Assembly: GCA_012270485.1 (NCBI GenBank) | Contig: JAAXIF010000065.1 | Location: forward strand, 162,959-226,958 | DNA: 64,000 nucleotides | Direction: 5' to 3' | Source of the DNA: Sphingobacteriales bacterium | GTDB lineage: Bacteria > Bacteroidota > Bacteroidia > Chitinophagales > Chitinophagaceae | In this document: positions 26,128 through 34,702 of the stretch, one piece after another | Position numbering within the stretch: position 1 is the stretch's first letter | How the letters are laid out: every line of letters begins with the position of its first letter | The notes under the pieces: generated by a model | What the model was told of the DNA's origin: nothing | Database searches by the model: none | What the model saw: the letters and a program-made list of their open reading frames with translations, nothing else | Position numbers and translations under genes: made by a program

Positions 26128-27606
26128 ATGAAAAAAAACTCCAAAAAGAAACAACAAGACATTGTTGCACAGGATGATTCCAGAAGAAAATTTCTCAAAA
26201 ATGGTTTAACCGCTTTAGCCGGGTTTTACATTGTTCCCCGCAGTGTACTGGGTCGCGGTTTTGTTGCGCCCAGTGACAAACTTCAAATTGCCGGTATTGG
26301 CGCAGGGGGTAAAGGTGAGAGTGATATTTATAGTTTTTTTAAGAGCGGAAAAGCAGATATCGCCTTTCTCTGTGATGTAGACAGCAGACAAACGGGTAAA
26401 AGTAGAGAGCGTTATCCAAATGCCAAAGTGTATGAAGACTACCGAGAAATGTTGGATAAGGAGCATAAAAATATAGATGCGGTATCTGTTTCCACTCCGG
26501 ATCATATGCATGCTGTACAAGCCATGGCTGCTATGCAACTGGGTAAACATGTATATGTTCAGAAACCATTGACACACGATATCTATGAAGCACGTATGCT
26601 TACACAGGCAGCTCACCGTTATAAAGTGGTGACACAAATGGGTAACCAGGGCGCATCAGGCGATGGTGTTCGACAGTTGGTAGATTGGTACAATGCAGGC
26701 TTAATTGGTGATGTACATACCGTTTATTGTTACACAGACAGACCCGTATGGCCACAAGGTATCCAATGGTCAAAAAATACGTTACCGGTACCTAAAGAAC
26801 TGAACTGGGACCTTTGGTTGGGTACAGCGCCATATAAGGATTATGTAGACAATCTCGTTCCATTCAACTGGCGTGGTTGGTGGGATTATGGTACCGGTGC
26901 TTTGGGTGATATGGCCTGTCATATTATGGCGCCTGCATTTGCTGTATTGGGACTTGGTTATCCTGAATCTGCAGAATGTAGCGTGGCAAAACGTTATGAA
27001 AGAAACTGGAACGCAGTATATGCACCTGAATGCGGACCTCTTGCTTCTCATATCATCTTAAAATTCAAAGGGCAGAATGGGAAACCTGATCTTACCATGC
27101 ACTGGATGGATGGTGGTATTCAACCCGAACGTCCGGCAGAACTAGGACCCAATGAAATGATGGGCGATGGTGGTAATGGTACCATCTTCATCGGTACCAA
27201 AGGAAAGATGATGTGTGGCACTTATGGAGCGATTCCCAATTTATTGCCAACCAGCTTAACCAAGACCACACAAGTACCTCAAACCGTTGCCAGAGTTCCG
27301 AACGGCGATAATGGGCATTATGCCGCATGGGTAGAAGCTGCTATTGCCGGTTATGGCTCAGAAGCTGCCAAAAACCTGAGTTCTAATTTCGATGTAGCCG
27401 GACCACTTACTGAAAGTGTACTCATGGGCAACTTAGCCATTCGTAGTTATGACCTTCAGAAGAAAATGGAAAATGGACGTACCACATACCCAGGTCGTAA
27501 CATTAGGTTAGTATGGGATGGTCCAAACATGAAGATCACCAATTTCGACGAAGCCAATCAGTTTGTGAGAAGACAGTATAGAGAGGGGTGGAGTTTGGGA
27601 GTGTAG
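26128..27606 (+). CDS. Gfo/Idh/MocA family oxidoreductase, Tat-exported
   Basis: A 492-aa NAD(P)-type oxidoreductase. The twin-arginine signal is DSRRKFLKNGLTALAGF (residues about 17-33). The Rossmann fold begins at LQIAGIGAGGKGESDIYSF; the catalytic EKP motif appears here as the variant VQKPLTHDIYEARML, followed by GNQGASGDGVRQLVDW. The C-terminal domain contains WRGWWDYGTGALGDMACHI. Export with a bound nucleotide is known for glucose-fructose oxidoreductase. In Bacteroidota, members of this length act on glycosides, often at C3. It opens the sugar-oxidation island. Confidence 0.9.
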   Translation: MKKNSKKKQQDIVAQDDSRRKFLKNGLTALAGFYIVPRSVLGRGFVAPSDKLQIAGIGAGGKGESDIYSFFKSGKADIAFLCDVDSRQTGKSRERYPNAKVYEDYREMLDKEHKNIDAVSVSTPDHMHAVQAMAAMQLGKHVYVQKPLTHDIYEARMLTQAAHRYKVVTQMGNQGASGDGVRQLVDWYNAGLIGDVHTVYCYTDRPVWPQGIQWSKNTLPVPKELNWDLWLGTAPYKDYVDNLVPFNWRGWWDYGTGALGDMACHIMAPAFAVLGLGYPESAECSVAKRYERNWNAVYAPECGPLASHIILKFKGQNGKPDLTMHWMDGGIQPERPAELGPNEMMGDGGNGTIFIGTKGKMMCGTYGAIPNLLPTSLTKTTQVPQTVARVPNGDNGHYAAWVEAAIAGYGSEAAKNLSSNFDVAGPLTESVLMGNLAIRSYDLQKKMENGRTTYPGRNIRLVWDGPNMKITNFDEANQFVRRQYREGWSLGV

Positions 27607-27610
27607 GAAA

Positions 27611-27695
27611 TATTGAATATTGAATAAAAAATGTCGAATGATGAAAGTTGTATTTACTTCATCATTCGACATTTTTTATTCAATATTCTTTATTC
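27611..27695. repeat. Heptad inverted repeat, word TTGAATN / ATTCNNN
   Basis: A perfect 31-bp stem, 27615-27645 with 27658-27688, and a 12-nt loop. The left arm reads TTGAATA, TTGAATA, AAAAATG, TCGAATG, ATGAAAG; the right arm ATTCGAC, ATTTTTT, ATTCAAT, ATTCTTT, ATTCACT. It lies in the 90-nt gap between two convergent genes and starts 5 nt after the oxidoreductase stop (27606). Confidence 0.95.
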
Positions 27696-27696
27696 A

Positions 27697-28569
27697 CTAG
27701 ATTTCAAACTTACGCATATACCCTGCATTTGCCTTTGCACTATCCATTGGGTTGGTTCCGGTGAATGCTTCTTGTTCTACGATGAATGTTTTCATTCCGT
27801 ATTTAGATCCTTCACTTAAAATCGATTTGAAATCAATGGTTCCTTTTCCAATCTGGCAAGATTCATTCCCTTTATCTGTTTTGGTCAGGTCTTTCACATG
27901 ACACAAACGGAAACGATGCGGATATTTTTTGAACCATGCTTTAGGATCTTCTCCTGCAGCAACCACCCAATAAATATCCATTTCAAAATCCACCAAATCT
28001 TTATCTGTTCCTTCCATCATCACCACTTGCGGAATTTGTCCGTCAAGTACTTTAAAAGAATAGTCGTGATTATGATAAGCGAAACGAATACCATTCTTCT
28101 TAGCGATCTCACCACACTTATTGAATTCATCATTGAAGCGCTTGAAATCATCGATTGATTTCTGTGGACCTTTCCATGGACAGATCAAATATGACATGCC
28201 GATCTCAGCAGCTTCAGCAGCTTTTCTTTCAAAATCCACTGTATTGTTACAGTGAGAAGAAACGATCTTCATACCCAGATCATCCATGTATTTTTTGAAT
28301 TCAGTATTCTTCATACCCCAAAAAAATCCTTTTGGACCTTCAAAGCTTTCGATCTGTTTATATCCATAGGAAGAAAGTTTGGCAAGCGTGTCTTTCGCAT
28401 CAGCAAACAATGCTTCTTTCACAGTCCATAACTGAATTCCAAAAGAGCCAATAGGTTTATAAGGAGAAAGCGAGCTTAAAAAAGAAGACGATTTACCGGC
28501 AAAAGGCAAAGAAGCCGCCAGCGCCGCAAATCCCGTATTGCGAAGAAATTCTCTACGATTGGTTGACAT
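27697..28569 (-). CDS. Sugar phosphate isomerase/epimerase family protein, Tat-exported
   Basis: A 290-aa TIM-barrel enzyme (xylose-isomerase-like, AP-endonuclease 2 fold) from ATG 28569, with a twin-arginine signal TNRREFLRNTGFAALAASL. Upstream codons to 28611 are not supported. Metal-site segments visible are FAYHNHDYSFK, VDFEMDIYWVVAAGEDP, CHVKDLTKTD and FIVEQEAFTGTNPMDSA. Family members act on keto-sugars or their glycosides. Its neighbours (GMC dehydrogenase, Gfo/Idh) suggest it works on a 3-keto-glycoside in the periplasm; that is inference. Confidence 0.88.
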   Translation of the reverse strand: MSTNRREFLRNTGFAALAASLPFAGKSSSFLSSLSPYKPIGSFGIQLWTVKEALFADAKDTLAKLSSYGYKQIESFEGPKGFFWGMKNTEFKKYMDDLGMKIVSSHCNNTVDFERKAAEAAEIGMSYLICPWKGPQKSIDDFKRFNDEFNKCGEIAKKNGIRFAYHNHDYSFKVLDGQIPQVVMMEGTDKDLVDFEMDIYWVVAAGEDPKAWFKKYPHRFRLCHVKDLTKTDKGNESCQIGKGTIDFKSILSEGSKYGMKTFIVEQEAFTGTNPMDSAKANAGYMRKFEI

Positions 28570-28595
28570 GGTGAAAATTTTAAATGATGGAAAAG

Positions 28596-28686
28596 AAAAG
28601 TCAAAAATCAAAAGTAAAAAGTCAAAAGTGAAAAGAAGCTTGCACTATCATTTCTAACTTTTGACTTTTGAATTTTTACTTTTATT
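28596..28686. repeat. Heptad inverted repeat, word (C/G)AAAAGT / ACTTTTG
   Basis: The left arm (28596-28635) reads GAAAAGT, CAAAAAT, CAAAAGT, AAAAAGT, CAAAAGT, GAAAAGA. The right arm (28656-28684) has CTTTTGA, CTTTTGA, ATTTTTA, CTTTTAT. They pair with a few mismatches. The repeat separates two genes of the minus-strand sugar group (28690 stop and 28569 start), so it must be read through if they form an operon. Confidence 0.88.
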
Positions 28687-28689
28687 TAA

Positions 28690-29256
28690 TTAAGTCGCCC
28701 AAGCTTTATCCCCCTTATTATAAGGAATACAGCCTTCATATTTACCCGGTACCGCTACATAGCGTAATGCTTTGGTAGCACCTACTTCTGAAGTAAAGAA
28801 GCCTAACAGTGTTAGCTCTTTCATCATTCGGAAATAATGATTCGGGTCTTCCGGTTTTTTATTCTGTTGGTATTCTTTGGCTTCTTTATCCAACGCCACC
28901 AATAATTCATGACGTTGTTCCGGTGTGCTTTCTATGAATGATTTACCATTCTTTTGCTGGCTGGCTTCATTCAGTTTCTTGATTCCTTCTTTGAAGATGG
29001 TTTGGTCTTTTGCTTCGTAACAATCTGCTACATACACAGACATAAATTCTCCCACTTTGGCTTCTTTAGCACCCGGGGTACTGGTAGCAGGTAAAATGGT
29101 TTCTCCTACTTCATTGAGGAAACTGATATCGTCGGGCGAAAAGCTAATACCACTTTCGCTTCCGCTGGATTTACAACCCATCAGGAAAGCACTGGAACCT
29201 ATAATAGTTCCACCAAGCAGCAAGGCAACGCTGGAAAGGGCTTCTCTTCTATTCAT
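28690..29256 (-). CDS. Gluconate 2-dehydrogenase subunit 3 family protein
   Basis: A 188-aa partner subunit of a membrane GMC dehydrogenase. The N-terminus has both a twin-arginine pair (MNRREALSSV) and a lipobox (FLMGCKSSG), so it is probably a Tat-exported lipoprotein. The middle shows the family pattern SFLNEVGETILPATSTPGAKEAKV and later FIESTPEQRHELLVALD. Such subunits are needed for export and activity of the large FAD subunit, which here follows directly in the transcript (29336-31015 lies upstream on the minus strand). Confidence 0.9.
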   Translation of the reverse strand: MNRREALSSVALLLGGTIIGSSAFLMGCKSSGSESGISFSPDDISFLNEVGETILPATSTPGAKEAKVGEFMSVYVADCYEAKDQTIFKEGIKKLNEASQQKNGKSFIESTPEQRHELLVALDKEAKEYQQNKKPEDPNHYFRMMKELTLLGFFTSEVGATKALRYVAVPGKYEGCIPYNKGDKAWAT

Positions 29257-29266
29257 GGTCTTTGTT

Positions 29267-29338
29267 TTTAGTGAGAAGTCAGTAGTGAGAAATGAGTAAT
29301 ACTTTTATTGACTACTCACTATTCACTACTCACTATTA
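29267..29338. repeat. Heptad inverted repeat, word GNAGTGA / YTCACTA
   Basis: The left arm reads TTAGTGA, GAAGTCA, GTAGTGA, GAAATGA, GTAATAC; the right arm TTGACTA, CTCACTA, TTCACTA, CTCACTA, TTATAAA. The arms (about 29269-29300 and 29307-29338) pair with several mismatches and a 6-nt loop. The right end overlaps the stop codon of the GMC gene (29336). A single arm of the same word is seen at 39044. Confidence 0.88.
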
Positions 29339-31015
29339 TAAATTTTGTTTCTTTAATTCAGACACTGCGTAATCGGCAGCTCTGGCTGTAAATGCCATAT
29401 AGGTTAATGATGGATTTACACAAGCTCCGGAAGTCATGAAAGCGCCATCGGTTACAAATACGTTAGGTGCATCCCACACTTGGTTGTATTTGTTTACAAC
29501 GGATGTTTTTGGATCATGTCCCATACGTGCTGTTCCCATTTCATGGATACCACGACCAAGTACGCCATTGCCTTCATATCCTCTTACATCTTTTACGCCG
29601 GCATTGGTCAACATTTCGATGGCATCTGCTTCCATATCTTTTCTCATCTTCAATTCATTTTCTTTCAACTCACAGTCAAAAGAAAGAACCGGAAGACCCC
29701 ATTTATCTTTTACATTTTTATCCAGTGTAATCTTGTTGTTATGATCAGGTAATACTTCACCAAAACCCATCATACCAAAAGACCAGCCACCGGGTTCAGT
29801 AAGCGCATCTTTAAAATCTGCACCAATACTTAATTCAGCCACATCACGACCCCAACCTTGGCGAGAAGCACTTCCCTGATATCCGAACCCACGTAGGTAA
29901 TCTCGCTTATCACCAAACAGGTTCTGATAACGAGGGATATAAATACCGTTGGCACGGCGACCAAAATAATATTTGTCTTCATAGCCCTCTACTCGTCCGC
30001 CTGCACCTACACCTAAGTGATGGTCCATCACATTATGTCCAAGTTCACCACTGCTGCTGCCCAAGCCATCAGGCCAGATATCTGTGGCAGAATTCATCAG
30101 GATCCATGCAGAGTTCAATGCAGAAGCATTCAGGAAAATGATCTTTGCCTTGTAAGTATAGGTCTGATTTGTTTCAGCATCCAATACTTCAACCCCCGTT
30201 GCACGCTTTTTATCTTTATCGTATAATACTTTAGTAACAATTGACCATGGACGCAACGTTAAGTTGCCCGTTTTCATGGCGGCGGGTAATGTTGAAGACT
30301 GTGTACTGAAATAAGCACCGAATGGACAACCCAACCAGCATTTGTTACGATACTGACAGCTGGTACGACCTTCATGCTCCTTAGTAAGGTTAGCAGTTCT
30401 GCCGATGATCATGGTACGCTGATTCTTATAATATTCTTTCAGTCGTTTTGCAAGATCTTTTTCTACGCAGTTGAGTTCCATTGGGGGAAGAAAATCGCTA
30501 TCAGGAAGTTGTGGCAAATTTTCTTTGCTACCACTAATACCTGCAAAGCGTTCTACATAAGTATACCATTTCTCAATATCCTTATAACGAACCGGCCAAT
30601 CAACGGCAATACCGTCTTTGGCATTGGCTTCAAAATCAAAATCACTCCAACGATAACTCTGGCGTCCCCACATCAGTGAACGTCCACCAACATGGTATCC
30701 TCGGAACCAGTCGAAACGTTTTACTTCGGTGTAAGGACTTTCCTTTTCATTCACCCAATAATCGAGATTGGTTTCATTCAAAGGATAATCGCGTTTCAAC
30801 ACAGGATAATCATTGATCATCTGTTGTGTTCTTCTACCGCGATGGGGATAGTCCCATGCTTCTTTGTTGGCGTTCACGTAATCTTTGATGTGCTCAATGT
30901 TACGTCCACGCTCGAGCATCAGTACTTTGAGCCCCTTTTCAGTAAGCTCTTTGGCAGCCCAGCCACCACTAATACCTGAGCCCACTACAATTGCGTCATA
31001 ATTTTGATCGGCCAT
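29336..31015 (-). CDS. GMC family FAD-dependent sugar dehydrogenase, large subunit
   Basis: A 559-aa GMC oxidoreductase. FAD binding is seen at the very N-terminus as IVVGSGISGGWAAKEL; the active-site region is GRGIHEMGTARMGHDP, and the closing GACVNPSLTYMAFTARAAD carries the second conserved residue pair. A Cys group, CQYRNKCWLGCPFGA (near residues 218-232), resembles that of membrane gluconate/2-keto-type dehydrogenases. It has no signal of its own and is expected to be exported together with the Tat-lipoprotein subunit encoded at 28690. Likely reaction: oxidation of a sugar or glycoside, electrons to cytochrome c. Confidence 0.93.
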   Translation of the reverse strand: MADQNYDAIVVGSGISGGWAAKELTEKGLKVLMLERGRNIEHIKDYVNANKEAWDYPHRGRRTQQMINDYPVLKRDYPLNETNLDYWVNEKESPYTEVKRFDWFRGYHVGGRSLMWGRQSYRWSDFDFEANAKDGIAVDWPVRYKDIEKWYTYVERFAGISGSKENLPQLPDSDFLPPMELNCVEKDLAKRLKEYYKNQRTMIIGRTANLTKEHEGRTSCQYRNKCWLGCPFGAYFSTQSSTLPAAMKTGNLTLRPWSIVTKVLYDKDKKRATGVEVLDAETNQTYTYKAKIIFLNASALNSAWILMNSATDIWPDGLGSSSGELGHNVMDHHLGVGAGGRVEGYEDKYYFGRRANGIYIPRYQNLFGDKRDYLRGFGYQGSASRQGWGRDVAELSIGADFKDALTEPGGWSFGMMGFGEVLPDHNNKITLDKNVKDKWGLPVLSFDCELKENELKMRKDMEADAIEMLTNAGVKDVRGYEGNGVLGRGIHEMGTARMGHDPKTSVVNKYNQVWDAPNVFVTDGAFMTSGACVNPSLTYMAFTARAADYAVSELKKQNL

Positions 31016-31053
31016 GGTCTTTTGTTTATGAAGGTTTGTTGTTTATTTTAGTT

Positions 31054-31123
31054 GATGGTCCATGGTCGATAGTCCATGGTGAAAATTTGCTTCCATGGAC
31101 TATCGACCATGGACTATCAGCCA
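31054..31123. repeat. Heptad inverted repeat, word GGTCNAT / TGGACTA
   Basis: The arms 31054-31079 and 31093-31118 pair at 25 of 26 positions around a 13-nt loop. The left arm reads GATGGTC, CATGGTC, GATAGTC, CATGGTG; the right arm TGGACTA, TCGACCA, TGGACTA, TCAGCCA. It lies between two same-strand genes of the sugar group (GMC start at 31015, isomerase stop at 31126). Confidence 0.95.
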
Positions 31124-31125
31124 CC

Positions 31126-32010
31126 TCACACATCACACAACTGCACTGCTTTTCTTAATGATCCTATCTTGTCATTTCCTGTTGGTATGAATTCCTGTGC
31201 TACATATTGTTTAAATCCGGTTTCTACAATGGCTTTCATGATGGCAGGATAATACAATTCCTGTGTTTCATCAATTTCATGTCTACCCGGAACCCCAGCT
31301 GTATGATAATGACCAAAATATTGATGATCTCTTTTAATGGTTCGAATGATATCTCCCTCATTGATCTGCATGTGATAGATATCATAAAGCAACTTAAAAT
31401 TAGGAGAGCCCAAACGCTTACACAATTCAACACCCCAGGCAGAGCTATCACACATATAATCTTTATGATCAACTTTACTGTTGAAGAGTTCCATCTGAAT
31501 CACCACACCCTTCTTTTCTGCCAATGACATGATCTTTTTCAATCCATCCACACAATTCTTCAATCCGGTTTCTTCATCCATACCATTTCTATTCCCACTA
31601 AAACAAATAAGGTTGGTATAACCGGCCTTGGATACCAGTTCAATATGTTCAGTATAATTCTTAACCAATACATCATGGTACTGCGGATCGTTCCAGCCTT
31701 TCACCAAGCCAATCTCGGCGCCATTACACATGGTTGAAATGAGGTTATGTTTTTTGAGAATGTCCCACTCTTTAGGTCCAACCAGATCTATACCCACCAA
31801 TCCCATTTCTTTCACTATCACACATAACTGATCCAGTGGAATATCATTGTAACACCAGCGACAAACAGAATGATTGATATTGCCTTTGAGTGCCATAGAC
31901 GAAGACTTTTTTTCTGCTTCTAATGCAAAAGAAGGCACAGATGTAGCAAGAAGTGCTGATCCGGCAAGCAATTGTTTGATCGTTTTTCTTCTGTTCTGAT
32001 CTGTTCCCAT
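31126..32010 (-). CDS. Hydroxypyruvate isomerase-like TIM-barrel protein, Tat-exported
   Basis: A 294-aa xylose-isomerase-like TIM barrel with a twin-arginine signal (DQNRRKTIKQLLAGSALLAT). Typical stretches: GNINHSVCRWCYNDIPLDQL (first strand with the family's cysteine), VVIQMELFNSKVDHKD, FKLLYDIYHMQINEGDII with the metal-binding Asp/His, and GHYHTAGVPGRHEID. The nearest named enzyme is hydroxypyruvate isomerase (Hyi), but the export signal and context argue for a sugar substrate. It is the first gene of the minus-strand run 31126-32010, 28690-31015, 27697-28569. Confidence 0.87.
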   Translation of the reverse strand: MGTDQNRRKTIKQLLAGSALLATSVPSFALEAEKKSSSMALKGNINHSVCRWCYNDIPLDQLCVIVKEMGLVGIDLVGPKEWDILKKHNLISTMCNGAEIGLVKGWNDPQYHDVLVKNYTEHIELVSKAGYTNLICFSGNRNGMDEETGLKNCVDGLKKIMSLAEKKGVVIQMELFNSKVDHKDYMCDSSAWGVELCKRLGSPNFKLLYDIYHMQINEGDIIRTIKRDHQYFGHYHTAGVPGRHEIDETQELYYPAIMKAIVETGFKQYVAQEFIPTGNDKIGSLRKAVQLCDV

Positions 32011-32365
32011 AATCGTTTTTTCGCAGGTAATAAATATAGGAATTAGTGTTTAAACAATAGCTGTCGACAAAGAAAAAATGATTGTCGGTGGAATACCCTT
32101 GAATAGGGGTGAATAGATATGACTATAATGGCTTGCATAAGCGTTGGTATTGAGAATAGAAAACCCCACTAAATGTAATTTTTATTTTTTCAACCCCTAC
32201 TAAAATGTTTAACGCATGACAAAGTATTAGATGATAAAACGAACAACTGTTCACTTTTATCTTTCTGTTTTACTCAGCAAAATTTCGTCCGCTTCTATTT
32301 TTTTAATAACCTTACATTTCTAAAATATTTCAGCGCTTAATAACCGAAACCAAAAACTAATTGAC
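32011..32365. other. Divergent intergenic region of the sugar-oxidation island
   Basis: A 355-nt gap between two divergent operons (isomerase at 32010 on minus, oxidoreductase at 32366 on plus), hence the place for promoters and operators. A small inverted repeat, CGACAA at 32065-32070 and TTGTCG at 32082-32087, is a possible regulator site. TATCTTTC at about 32259 is one base from the -7 consensus. No heptad repeat and no open frame of interest are seen here. Confidence 0.45.
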
Positions 32366-33532
32366 ATGAATCGTAAACTCAGGATGGGTATGGTAGGTGG
32401 GGGTAAAGATGCTTTTATTGGTGCCATTCACCGCCTTGCCGCTAACATGGATGGACTGATTGAACTTTGTTGTGGAGCTCTCAGCATCAATCCCGAGATC
32501 GCGAAAGACTCTGGTCGCTCTTTGTTTTTACCGGAAGACCGGATCTATCTGACTTATGATGAGATGATCACTAAGGAAAGTCAGTTGCCCGCTGATCAGC
32601 GTATGGATTTTGTAACCATCGTTACACCCAATTTCGCACACTTTGCCCCGGCAATGATGGCATTGGAACATGGATTTCATGTTGTGATCGAAAAACCCAT
32701 CACATTTACCCTTGATGAGGCGAAACAATTACACCAAAAAGTACAGGAAACAGGATTGATTCTTTGTTTGACTCATACTTATTCAGGATACCCAATGGTA
32801 AAACAAGCGCGTGCCATGGTAACGGGCGGTGCATTGGGTAAGATTAGAAAAGTGTGGGTGGAATATCCGCAAGGCTGGCTGAGCAAATTATCAGAAAGAG
32901 AAGGCAATGCACAGGCTGCCTGGAGAACAGACCCGAAAAAATCCGGTAAAGCAGGTGCTATGGGCGATATCGGTACCCATGCCGCACATTTAGCAGAATA
33001 TGTAACCGGCTCACAGATCACCCATCTTTGTGCTGATTTGAATGCAATGGTTGAAGGACGTATACTCGATGATGATGGGAATGTTTTATTACGCATGAGC
33101 AATGGCGAAAGAGGTGTTCTCATGGCTTCACAAGTAGCCGCAGGCGAAGAAAATGCTTTGAAGATTCGTATCTATGGCGAAAAAGGTGGTATTGAATGGG
33201 CACAACATGAACCCAATACCTTAATTGTAAAATGGCTCGATCAACCTACACAAATTTTAAGAGCGGGCGGTAATTATGGTGATAGACTTAGCTCTTTTGC
33301 AACGTCTAATTGCAGAACACCGGGCGGACACCCCGAAGGTTATCTGGAAGCTTTCGCCAATATCTACCGAAATTTTGCACAAACATTGTCCGCAAGAATC
33401 GATGGCACCACCCCTACCCCCGAAATGTTGGACTTCCCCAATACCCAAGACGGATTAAGAGGCATGGCATTCATCGACAATGTAGTAGCGTCAGCCGCAT
33501 CAACAGAAAAATGGACGGAATATAAGATATAA
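32366..33532 (+). CDS. Gfo/Idh/MocA family oxidoreductase, cytoplasmic
   Basis: A 388-aa dehydrogenase without an export signal. The dinucleotide fold starts at MGMVGGGKDAFIGAIHRLA, the EKP motif is intact (VVIEKPITFTLDEAKQL), and AMGDIGTHAAHLAEYVTG carries the C-terminal catalytic Asp/His of the family (GDIGTHA). It also has LTHTYSGYPMVKQARAM. Unlike the Tat-exported member at 26128 it must act inside the cell. It is paired with a signal-less isomerase/epimerase 105 nt downstream, the gap being one long heptad array. Confidence 0.92.
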   Translation: MNRKLRMGMVGGGKDAFIGAIHRLAANMDGLIELCCGALSINPEIAKDSGRSLFLPEDRIYLTYDEMITKESQLPADQRMDFVTIVTPNFAHFAPAMMALEHGFHVVIEKPITFTLDEAKQLHQKVQETGLILCLTHTYSGYPMVKQARAMVTGGALGKIRKVWVEYPQGWLSKLSEREGNAQAAWRTDPKKSGKAGAMGDIGTHAAHLAEYVTGSQITHLCADLNAMVEGRILDDDGNVLLRMSNGERGVLMASQVAAGEENALKIRIYGEKGGIEWAQHEPNTLIVKWLDQPTQILRAGGNYGDRLSSFATSNCRTPGGHPEGYLEAFANIYRNFAQTLSARIDGTTPTPEMLDFPNTQDGLRGMAFIDNVVASAASTEKWTEYKI

Positions 33533-33534
33533 GG

Positions 33535-33632
33535 AAGTGAAAAGTGAAAGGTGAAAAGTCAAACGGTTTCACTTTTGACCTTTCACTTTTGACTTTTGAC
33601 TTTTCACTTTTGACTTTTCACTTTTGACTTAA
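33535..33632. repeat. Array of 14 heptads in unbroken phase, word (C/G)ACTTTT
   Basis: The words in order are AAGTGAA twice, AGGTGAA, AAGTCAA, ACGGTTT, CACTTTT, GACCTTT, CACTTTT, GACTTTT twice, CACTTTT, GACTTTT, CACTTTT, GACTTAA. The first four are the complement of the later ones, so the left end folds back on any of several right-hand units. The array begins 3 nt after the oxidoreductase stop and ends 5 nt before the next start codon. It therefore makes up practically the whole intergenic space inside a probable operon. Confidence 0.96.
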
Positions 33633-33637
33633 CCATC

Positions 33638-34696
33638 ATGACAACAATCAAAGGACCCGGTATATTTCTAGCACAATTCATGGGTGATCAGGCCCCATTC
33701 AATTCTTTGGACAGCATTTGTAAATGGGCTGCATCATTGGGTTTTACGGGGGTGCAAATTCCTTCCTGGGATGCCCGTTGCATCGATTTGCAAAAAGCAG
33801 CAGAAAGTAAAACCTATGCTGATGAGATTAAAGGTATTGTACAATCTGCCGGATTAGAGATCACGGAACTATCAACCCACTTGCAAGGCCAACTCGTAGC
33901 AGTACACCCTGCTTATGATGTATTGTTTGATGGCTTTGCTCCCGCATCCGTTCGCGGTAATGTCAAAGCCAGAACAGCGTGGGCTGTTGAACAATTAAAA
34001 TATGCAGCCAAAGCATCTGCCAATCTGGGATTGAATGCTCATGCTACTTTTAGTGGTGCATTGTTATGGCATACCGTATATCCATGGCCACAACGTCCGG
34101 CCGGATTGGTTGAAACCGGATTTACAGAGCTTGCCAACAGATGGAACCCCATTCTGGATGTATTTGATGAGCAAGGTGTAGACCTCTGTTATGAAATACA
34201 TCCCGGCGAAGATCTGCATGATGGCATCAGTTATGAAATGTTTTTGGAGAAAGTCAATCATCATCCAAGAGCTTGTTTATTATTTGATCCATCCCATTTC
34301 GTGTTACAATGTTTAGACTATCTCAGTTATATCGATCATTATCATGAACGAATTCGCATGTTTCATGTAAAAGATGCCGAATTTAATCCCAGCGGAAAAC
34401 AAGGTGTTTATGGCGGATACCAAAACTGGATCGATCGTGCAGGAAGATTTCGTTCACTGGGAGATGGACAAGTAGATTTCAGTTCCATCTTTAGTAAGTT
34501 GGCTGCCTATGATTATAAAGGCTGGGCCGTGATGGAATGGGAATGTGCCATCAAACATCCGGAGACAGGTGCTGCAGAAGGTGCGCCCTTTATTAAAAAA
34601 CACATCATCCGCGTAACCGACAAAGCTTTCGACGATTTTGCCGGCACCGGATCAGATGAAAACTTTAACCGAAGAATTCTGGGAATCAATGAATAA
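33638..34696 (+). CDS. Sugar phosphate isomerase/epimerase family protein, cytoplasmic
   Basis: A 352-aa xylose-isomerase-like TIM barrel without an export signal. Visible metal-site pieces: CYEIHPGEDLHDGISYEMF, CLLFDPSHFVLQCLDYL, MFHVKDAEFNPSGKQG and AVMEWECAIKHPETGA. Members of this length commonly accompany a Gfo/Idh dehydrogenase of the 32366 type, as here. Probable substrate is a 3-keto-sugar or its 2-epimer; this is inferred from the neighbours and not visible in the sequence. Confidence 0.88.
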   Translation: MTTIKGPGIFLAQFMGDQAPFNSLDSICKWAASLGFTGVQIPSWDARCIDLQKAAESKTYADEIKGIVQSAGLEITELSTHLQGQLVAVHPAYDVLFDGFAPASVRGNVKARTAWAVEQLKYAAKASANLGLNAHATFSGALLWHTVYPWPQRPAGLVETGFTELANRWNPILDVFDEQGVDLCYEIHPGEDLHDGISYEMFLEKVNHHPRACLLFDPSHFVLQCLDYLSYIDHYHERIRMFHVKDAEFNPSGKQGVYGGYQNWIDRAGRFRSLGDGQVDFSSIFSKLAAYDYKGWAVMEWECAIKHPETGAAEGAPFIKKHIIRVTDKAFDDFAGTGSDENFNRRILGINE

Positions 34697-34702
34697 CTTA
34701 GC

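Noticed and set aside
29436..30979. Several plus-strand frames of 60-100 codons opposite the GMC gene
   Set aside because: They lie antisense within a well-supported 559-aa flavoprotein, have no family-like sequence and overlap each other.
33535..33632. CRISPR array
   Set aside because: The repeat unit is 7 nt with no spacers of 25-40 nt, and no cas gene is in the window.
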